Made by a program: the position numbers and the translations under genes. Under the pieces are notes generated by a model. It saw only the letters and a list, made by a program, of their open reading frames with translations, did no database searches and had not been told where the DNA came from. A stretch of 64,000 nt of DNA from assembly GCA_030041275.1 (NCBI GenBank), contig JASHOE010000046.1, positions 44,221 through 108,220 of the forward strand, given 5' to 3'. This document shows positions 59,135 through 64,000 of this stretch, one piece after another (positions within the stretch are counted from its first letter, which is position 1; every line of letters begins with the position of its first letter). This DNA comes from Streptosporangiaceae bacterium. GTDB lineage: Bacteria > Actinomycetota > Actinomycetes > Streptosporangiales > Streptosporangiaceae.

Positions 59135-59647
59135 ATGTCCGACGCAGACCTGGTGCGACTGCACGCAGAGGGGGACAAAGACGCACTCGGAGTTCTGTGC
59201 GACCGCCATGGTCCGAGGCTCAAGGCTGTCGCGGCCCGCATCGCGGGCCAGGATGCCGACGACGCCGTTCAGGACGGATGCCTCAAGGCTTTCCGGCGCG
59301 CTGGCACGTTTCGGGGTGATTCGGCCGTGACGACCTGGCTGCACCGGATTGTGACCAATGCTGCTTTCGATATTGTCAGGCGCAGTCCGCTCGTGGCCGA
59401 GCCGGAGGGGGAGCCGTCGACCGGTTCGGAGGTCGCCCAGGCAGACACCCGGATCGACCTCCGGGAGCTGTGGTCCGGTATCTCGCGGGAGCATCAGGCC
59501 GCCCTCTTGCTCGTGGACATGATGGGCTACCCGCTAGCTGAAGCTGCGGAGATCCTCGGCGTGCCCGAGGGAACCCTCAAGAGCCGGGCAACTCGCGCTC
59601 GTGCCGCCTTGGCGGGCAAGCTGGACTCCGCGGCGGACACGGCGTAG
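59135..59647 (+). CDS. ECF RNA polymerase sigma factor (SigM-like)
   Basis: A 170-residue ECF sigma factor. Region 2: AEGDKDALGVLCDRHGPRLK, AGQDADDAVQDGCLKAFRRA, TWLHRIVTNAAFDIVRRS; region 4: LWSGISREHQAALLLVDMMG, PLAEAAEILGVPEGTLKSRA. ATG 59135 gives the normal start; the ORF opens at 59048. GTAAC occurs repeatedly upstream (59081-59120), as in ECF promoter -35 elements, which may mean autoregulation. No anti-sigma gene with clear TM or zinc motif lies next to it. Confidence 0.87.
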   Translation: MSDADLVRLHAEGDKDALGVLCDRHGPRLKAVAARIAGQDADDAVQDGCLKAFRRAGTFRGDSAVTTWLHRIVTNAAFDIVRRSPLVAEPEGEPSTGSEVAQADTRIDLRELWSGISREHQAALLLVDMMGYPLAEAAEILGVPEGTLKSRATRARAALAGKLDSAADTA

Positions 59648-59713
59648 CGCCTGCAGTTCAGCTCTCCGCCCGGCGATTGCCTGCCCCGCCCCGGTTGCGG
59701 GAGGATTGGGCTT

Positions 59714-60052
59714 GTGCACGACCTGACGAGCTTCGCTGAGGGCTACTGGTGGCTCATTTTCATCATCGGCCCGATGGCGGGGGGCGTAGTGCAGCGGCAT
59801 CATGCCCGGCGGCTAAGGATCATCGAGGCCAAGGGCAAGCTGAGCGAGCAGCGTCGGGCCGCCATGGCGCCACCTCCGGAGCCCCAGCCCGTGTGCGGAT
59901 GCACCCACCACCTGAGCTTTCATAATCCGCGTACCGGGAATTGCGCCGTCGACGACTGCCGCTGCCAGCAGTACGTCGGGCCGGAGCCACTGGGCCACGT
60001 GTTCGCGCAGCCTCTGGTCGATCCGGATGCGATCGAGGCGCAGCAGCAGTAG
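59714..60052 (+). CDS. Small membrane protein with C-terminal Cys/His motif
   Basis: A 112-residue protein: one N-terminal TM segment (YWWLIFIIGPMAGGVV), a charged linker and a Cys-rich C-terminal block CGCTHHLSFHNP followed by NCAVDDCRCQQYVGP, a CxC-H-C-CxC pattern able to bind zinc. This block occurs in many small actinobacterial proteins. GTG 59714 is the start. It precedes the DUF35 gene by 30 bases and may be in the same message. Confidence 0.75.
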   Translation: MHDLTSFAEGYWWLIFIIGPMAGGVVQRHHARRLRIIEAKGKLSEQRRAAMAPPPEPQPVCGCTHHLSFHNPRTGNCAVDDCRCQQYVGPEPLGHVFAQPLVDPDAIEAQQQ

Positions 60053-60082
60053 ACGCCCGACACGTCGATTGCGAGGTACCGG

Positions 60083-60478
60083 ATGGCTCGACAGGTTCCG
60101 TACGTCGGCTACCTCAGCCTGGGCGATGATCCCCATCTGGCCGCGAACGAGTGCAGCACGTGCGGCGCCATGTTCTTCGACCGGCGAAATGCCTGCGCGA
60201 GTTGCGGCGGCCGGGACTTCGCCGTCAGGCGGCTAGCGAACGACGGGACACTCCGGGCCTTCACCATCGTGCACCGTGCCAGCCCGGGCGTGACCGTGCC
60301 GTACGTCTCGGGCATTGTGGATCTCGATGGTGGCGGAGTCGTGAAGGCCAACATCGTTGGCATTGAGGCCGAGCCGGGCAACCTGATGCTCGGCATGAGA
60401 CTGAAGCTCACCACGTTCGCTGTCGCAACAGATGCGGAGGGCACCGAGGCGGTCGCCTTCGGGTATGAGCCAGCCTGA
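60083..60478 (+). CDS. Zn-ribbon/OB-fold protein (DUF35, acyl-CoA-binding type)
   Basis: A 131-residue protein with an N-terminal zinc ribbon (LAANECSTCGAMFF, NACASCGGRDFAV) and a C-terminal OB fold (TVPYVSGIVDLDGGGVVKAN, GMRLKLTTFAVATDAEGT). DUF35 proteins pair with SCP-x/Ltp2-type thiolases as retro-aldolase or thiolase partners. Here a thiolase follows two genes downstream. Confidence 0.88.
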   Translation: MARQVPYVGYLSLGDDPHLAANECSTCGAMFFDRRNACASCGGRDFAVRRLANDGTLRAFTIVHRASPGVTVPYVSGIVDLDGGGVVKANIVGIEAEPGNLMLGMRLKLTTFAVATDAEGTEAVAFGYEPA

Positions 60479-60515
60479 CCGCTGCCTACGCCGAGCTACG
60501 CCGAGGATCACGCCC

Positions 60516-61352
60516 ATGACTGAGCACGCGGAAGGCGCCAGCCACCACGACGATCTGGTTCAGCGCGCAGAATTGCAGCCGGGCGTTGTCCAGCTCACGC
60601 TGTGTCGGCCGGAGAAGCTGAACGCCCTGACGGCGCCGCTGGTCAGCCAGTTGCACGACCACCTCTGCCACGTGGCAGCAGAGACAACCTGTCGCGTCGT
60701 GGTGCTGACAGGCGCGGGCCGAGGCTTTTGCGCTGGCCTCGATCTCGGCGGTTTCGGCAGGATTCCCGGAACCGAGGAGTTCGGTCGCGTCCAGCAGACC
60801 TGGGCAACGCAGCGGGCGATCGCCGCGCTGGTCCAGGCGATCAGGCGGCTGCCGCAGCCTGTCATCGCCGCGGTCAACGGGCCGGCCGCCGGCGGCGGGC
60901 TAGCCCTCGTGTGCGCGAGCGACATCCGCATCGCCGCAGCCACCGCGGTCTTCTCGACCTCGTTCATCCGCATCGGCGTGAGCGGCTGCGACATCGGTAC
61001 CTCGTGGATGCTGCCCCGGCTGGTCGGCGCGGCCAGGGCACACGAGCTGATGCTCACCAGCCGGCGTTTCGATGCGGCCGAGGCGCTCCGGATCGGCCTG
61101 GTGACCGAGGTGGTCGAGCCCGAGGCCCTGACCGACGCGGTCGCCGCGATGGCCGGCTCGCTGCTGGCAGCGCCGCCACTCTCGCTGTCCCTGACGAAGC
61201 AGGGCATGTGGCTGGCGCTCGAGGTGCCCTCCTTCGACGCCATGGTTGAAGTGGAGAACCGTCAGCAGGTTCTGGCGTCAGCAACCGCCGACGCCAGCGA
61301 GGCGATGGCGGCCTATCTTGCGCGACGGCCTGCCGACTACCACGACCGCTGA
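60516..61352 (+). CDS. Enoyl-CoA hydratase/isomerase family protein
   Basis: A 278-residue crotonase-fold enzyme. GFCAGLDLGGFG supplies an oxyanion-hole Gly, ALVQAIRRLPQPVIAAVNGP and AAGGGLALVCASDIRIAA are the core, FIRIGVSGCDIGTSWMLPRL resembles the second oxyanion region; a catalytic Glu is not evident in the usual position. ATG 60516 is supported by GAGGAT; the ORF opens at 60432 inside the DUF35 gene. Acts on acyl-CoA; grouped with a thiolase and DUF35 protein. Confidence 0.87.
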   Translation: MTEHAEGASHHDDLVQRAELQPGVVQLTLCRPEKLNALTAPLVSQLHDHLCHVAAETTCRVVVLTGAGRGFCAGLDLGGFGRIPGTEEFGRVQQTWATQRAIAALVQAIRRLPQPVIAAVNGPAAGGGLALVCASDIRIAAATAVFSTSFIRIGVSGCDIGTSWMLPRLVGAARAHELMLTSRRFDAAEALRIGLVTEVVEPEALTDAVAAMAGSLLAAPPLSLSLTKQGMWLALEVPSFDAMVEVENRQQVLASATADASEAMAAYLARRPADYHDR

Positions 61353-61495
61353 GCGGCGCGGGCGCGCGAGCCGATATGCGGCCGTCAGCCGATGACGACC
61401 TCGTTCCGTCGCCGGACGGATTGACCATCGGCTGCTGGCCGGCGCACACTGACGCCGTTGCGCCCGGGAAGTAAGCGTGCAGGAAGGCTGCTCGG

Positions 61496-62695
61496 ATGGC
61501 CGATTCGCTGTGGATCATCGGTGTCGCGATGACGAAGTTCATGCGCTACAAGGACAAGGATCTCATCGACCTGGGCACCGACGCTGCGGCTGCGGCGCTG
61601 GCCGATGCCGGCCTGACCATCTTCGATGCCGACATCCTGGCTGCTGGTTGCCTGTATGACTCGGGCGGGATCGGCCAGCGCGTCCAGAAGCAGCTTGGCC
61701 AGTCCGGGATCCCGGTCTACAACGTGACCAATGCGTGTGCGACCGGCGCCACGGCGTTCCGCGTCGCCGCGATGGCGATCAAAGCGGGCGAGGCCAGCAT
61801 CGGGCTCGCGGTCGGACTGGAGCAGATGGGCAAGCTCGGGCTGCTCGGCGCGGGGGCCGGCCAGCCGAAAGACCGGCCGCTCCAGCCAGCCGGCCGCTAC
61901 GGCGCCGTAGGACCCATCGAGGGCGTCCTCGGCACCAGCCTGATGCCCGGCACGTTCGCCCAGTCCGGGATGGAGTACGCGTACCAGCACGACGGCGTCG
62001 GCTTCGAGCAGTTCGCCAAGGTCGCGGAGAAGAACCACGCCCACTCGACGCTGAACCCGCTCGCGCAGTACCAGAAGGCGTTCTCGCTCGACGAGATCAT
62101 GACCGCCGAGATGATCGCCTACCCGAACACGCTGCTGATGTGCTGCCCGACCGGGGATGGCGCGGCTGCCGCGGTGCTGTGCAGCGGGGAACGCCTGAAG
62201 TCGATGCCCGCGGAGGTCCGCCGGCGCGCCGTCAAGGTATCTGCATCCATCATGACCAGCGATCCGTACGTGGACGGCGGTTCGGTTCAGTTCGACGTCA
62301 ACACGCTCACTCGCCAGGCCGCCGACAAGGCCTACGAACAGGCCGGGGTCGGTCCGGAGGACCTCGACCTCGTCGAGTTGCACGACTGTTTCGCTACCGC
62401 TGAGCTGCGCCACTATGACAACTTGCGGCTGTGCCCCGAGGGCGGCGCCGGCGAGTGGATCGACAAGCGCGGACCGTGGCGCGACGGGCAGCTTCCGGTC
62501 AACGTCTCCGGCGGCTTGCTGTCGAAGGGACACCCGCTCGGCGCGACCGGCATCGCCAACATCTACGAGGTGGCCACGCACCTGCGGGGCGAGGCGGGCG
62601 ACCGGCAGATCGACGGCGCCAAGGTCGGGCTCACCCACGTCATCGGGCTCGGCAGCGCATGCGCGGTGCACATCCTGGAAAAGTCCGCCGCCTGA
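61496..62695 (+). CDS. Thiolase-family (SCP-x/Ltp2-type) protein
   Basis: A 399-residue thiolase-fold protein. Nucleophile Cys81 in NVTNACATGATAF, a region VCCPTGDGAAAAVL (seen as MCCPTGDGAAAA), DLDLVELHDCFATAELRHY and the C-terminal SGGLLSKGHPLGATG with the second His. With a separate DUF35 protein two genes upstream, the pair resembles the Ltp2-ChsH2 retro-aldolase or SCP-x thiolase of sterol side-chain degradation. Substrate is unknown. Start ATG 61496 follows AGGAAGG. Confidence 0.9.
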   Translation: MADSLWIIGVAMTKFMRYKDKDLIDLGTDAAAAALADAGLTIFDADILAAGCLYDSGGIGQRVQKQLGQSGIPVYNVTNACATGATAFRVAAMAIKAGEASIGLAVGLEQMGKLGLLGAGAGQPKDRPLQPAGRYGAVGPIEGVLGTSLMPGTFAQSGMEYAYQHDGVGFEQFAKVAEKNHAHSTLNPLAQYQKAFSLDEIMTAEMIAYPNTLLMCCPTGDGAAAAVLCSGERLKSMPAEVRRRAVKVSASIMTSDPYVDGGSVQFDVNTLTRQAADKAYEQAGVGPEDLDLVELHDCFATAELRHYDNLRLCPEGGAGEWIDKRGPWRDGQLPVNVSGGLLSKGHPLGATGIANIYEVATHLRGEAGDRQIDGAKVGLTHVIGLGSACAVHILEKSAA

Positions 62696-62749
62696 TCCGG
62701 CACCGTCCGCGCGTAGCTGCCCGGCTCGCTGCTCAGGTACGCTCCGATC

Positions 62750-62881
62750 ATGGGAGTCATCGCCCTGCACGTCCCTGGGCACGGCAACCCGCCGTCTCTG
62801 CTGATCCTGACGTTGATCATCGCGATAGCAGTCGTGTACGTCACCGCCCGCGAGTACTTCAACTGGCGTAACGGGAAGTAG
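62750..62881 (+). CDS. Small single-TM membrane peptide, 43 residues
   Basis: Reads MGVIALHVPGHGNPPS, then a hydrophobic stretch LLILTLIIAIAVVYVTA and the basic end REYFNWRNGK: a membrane segment with positive C-terminal side. ATG 62750 has no strong ribosome site. Its codons use G/C in third position as in neighbouring genes, supporting a real gene. Function unknown. Confidence 0.55.
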   Translation: MGVIALHVPGHGNPPSLLILTLIIAIAVVYVTAREYFNWRNGK

Positions 62882-62920
62882 CCTCGGTGCCCGTTGAGCG
62901 GTCGCCGGGAGCGCGAGCGC

Positions 62921-63751
62921 TCACCACCATTTGTGTTCGAGCGCGCGCTCGGTGCCCTTCGTCTTGTCGAGTGAGTCGAGCGCGGTCATATCCTCAGCCG
63001 ACAGCACGAAATCGAAGATCTGCGCGTTGGACTCGATGCGGTCGCGATGGGTGGACTTGGGGATGACCGGAAGCCCGTGCTGCAGGCACCAGCGCAGCAG
63101 CACCTGGGCGGGTGTCCGTCCGGCGCGCTCAGCGACTCGCCGCACGGTCTTGTCGGACAGGCGCCTGCCGGTTCCCAGCGGGCTGTAAGCCTCGACAGCG
63201 ACATCTTGCGCCAGGCAGGCATCAAGCAGACCGCGCCGATAGTGGACCGGGTTGAACTCCACCTGATTCACCGCGGGCCGGACTGTTCCGGCAGCTATCA
63301 CCTGCTCAAGCTCGCCGACCCCGAAGTTCGAGATACCGATGGCGCGGGCCGAGCCCCGTTGGAGCGCCCGCTCCATGCCCGGCCAGGCCCAGGTCGGTCC
63401 GCGTTCTGGCCAGTGAATGAGGTACAGGTCGATATAGTCCACGTCGAGGCGCTTGAGGCTCTGCTCCGCCGCGGCGACCGGGTCACGGTTGCTCGGAAAG
63501 AACTTGGTCGTGATAAACACCGCGTCGCGCGGCAAGCCGCTGTCACGCAGGGCTCTGCCGACGCTCTCCTCGTTCCCGTAGGCCTGCGCTGTGTCAATGT
63601 GGCGGTAACCCAGTTCAAGCGCCCAGCGAACGGCATTGATGCACGCTGCTCCGGCGGGCACCTGCCAGACGCCCAGGCCGAGCATGGGCAGCTGCGAGCC
63701 ATCGGCCAGCACTCGTGCGCGTCCATCCGCTGTGACGGAACTCGCTGACAT
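62921..63751 (-). CDS. Aldo/keto reductase
   Basis: A 276-residue AKR-family NADPH-dependent reductase. The catalytic tetrad is visible: Asp and Tyr in DTAQAYGNEESVG, Lys in ITTKFFPSN, His in LIHWPERG. NADPH-binding end: PKSTHRDRIESN. Length is normal for AKR5-type prokaryotic members. It follows the truncated P450 gene on the same strand by 31 bases and may be co-transcribed with it. Confidence 0.92.
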   Translation of the reverse strand: MSASSVTADGRARVLADGSQLPMLGLGVWQVPAGAACINAVRWALELGYRHIDTAQAYGNEESVGRALRDSGLPRDAVFITTKFFPSNRDPVAAAEQSLKRLDVDYIDLYLIHWPERGPTWAWPGMERALQRGSARAIGISNFGVGELEQVIAAGTVRPAVNQVEFNPVHYRRGLLDACLAQDVAVEAYSPLGTGRRLSDKTVRRVAERAGRTPAQVLLRWCLQHGLPVIPKSTHRDRIESNAQIFDFVLSAEDMTALDSLDKTKGTERALEHKWW

Positions 63752-63782
63752 ACGTCACTCCCTATCCCGGCGACTGCCGCGG

Positions 63783-64000
63783 CTACCCGACGCTATCGCG
63801 GGGCGCGGATCGGGTGGTCACCGGCACGTGCACGGGCCCGCGGATGGTGGTGCTGGTGCGTCGCTGCACCGGCCCGGCGTGCGCGAGGCCCGGCATCCGC
63901 TCGGCCAGCATGCGAATTGCCATGCTGGCCTCGAGACGGGCGAGGGGCTGACCCAGGCAGTAGTGGATGCCGCTGGAGAAGGCCAGGTGCTCAATCGCGG
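63783..64000 (-). CDS. Cytochrome P450, C-terminal end (5' part outside window)
   Basis: Only the last about 72 codons are visible. They contain the haem-binding loop FSSGIHYCLGQPLARLE with the axial Cys, then the final beta sheet region RTSTTIRGPVHVPV. The stop is TAG at 63785-63783. Runs leftward into the aldo/keto reductase gene. The substrate cannot be told. Confidence 0.9.
   Translation of the reverse strand, partial: AIEHLAFSSGIHYCLGQPLARLEASMAIRMLAERMPGLAHAGPVQRRTSTTIRGPVHVPVTTRSAPRDSVG

Noticed and set aside
1..64000. tRNA, rRNA, CRISPR arrays, insertion sequences, prophage
   Set aside because: No cloverleaf-like sequence, no repeat-spacer pattern, no transposase or phage structural motif was seen on either strand; short unrecognised RNAs cannot be excluded by eye.

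Overview
The window is high-GC DNA with dense, often overlapping genes, many GTG starts and few strong Shine-Dalgarno sites. With an F420-type luciferase-like oxidoreductase, four ECF sigma factors, a LAL-type LuxR regulator and a DesK/NarL-type two-component system, it fits a soil actinomycete chromosome. The genus cannot be fixed from sequence alone. No rRNA, tRNA, CRISPR array, intact insertion sequence or prophage gene was seen. Most of the window looks like accessory chromosome rich in regulators, transporters and decayed genes.

Layout. 1-3.1 kb: two MFS drug exporters around an F420-type oxidoreductase. 3.4-7.4 kb: an NHL beta-propeller protein, an amidohydrolase, a three-gene cobalt-type nitrile hydratase family enzyme (beta subunit split into two overlapping genes, then alpha) and an alpha/beta hydrolase. 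7.5-14.1 kb: a membrane protein, a Gfo/Idh/MocA oxidoreductase, a small Cys-rich protein, a fatty-acid desaturase, a GntR regulator, a hairpin-rich leader, a LuxR regulator and a methyltransferase. 14.3-19.8 kb: a decayed MFS-cNMP-binding gene, a VOC protein, a Tat-exported haem peroxidase, an SGNH hydrolase and an alpha/beta hydrolase. 20.3-25.6 kb: ECF sigma factor, small beta-rich partner, CHAT-TPR protease-like protein and S8 subtilase, followed by a kelch protein. 27.2-29.3 kb: an ArsR-ArsC fusion with a 26-bp palindromic operator, then a chromate transporter. 29.3-37.4 kb: YciI protein, phosphotransferase diverging from a MerR regulator, GNAT, response regulator/histidine kinase diverging from an ABC exporter whose permease carries an in-frame stop.

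37.4-42.4 kb: dienelactone hydrolase, SRPBCC protein, SigG/SnoaL-type sigma factor, a probable ADP-ribosyltransferase, a second SRPBCC protein and a broken GNAT gene. 42.5-49.3 kb: a LAL regulator and a second ABC exporter, bracketed by copies of an 18-bp palindrome. 49.3-52.5 kb: MarR, ECF sigma, a PepE-like peptidase and a membrane protein; a 60-bp promoter-leader block is duplicated upstream of the sigma and membrane-protein genes and differs only at two bases that pair with each other in a stem-loop. 52.7-56.8 kb: a 1066-residue ferritin-like/CDGSH/[4Fe-4S]/CDGSH/globin protein and small partners. 56.9-64 kb: acetamidase/formamidase, class V aminotransferase, ECF sigma, a DUF35/enoyl-CoA hydratase/thiolase acyl-CoA operon, a 43-residue membrane peptide, an aldo-keto reductase and a truncated cytochrome P450.

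The best candidates for something undescribed are the sigma-CHAT-subtilase module, whose sigma and protease genes share an identical 12-base upstream element, the covarying duplicated leader, the split nitrile hydratase family enzyme, the ADP-ribosyltransferase-like protein and the multi-cofactor iron protein. Protein names below come from motifs read by eye; no database search was run.
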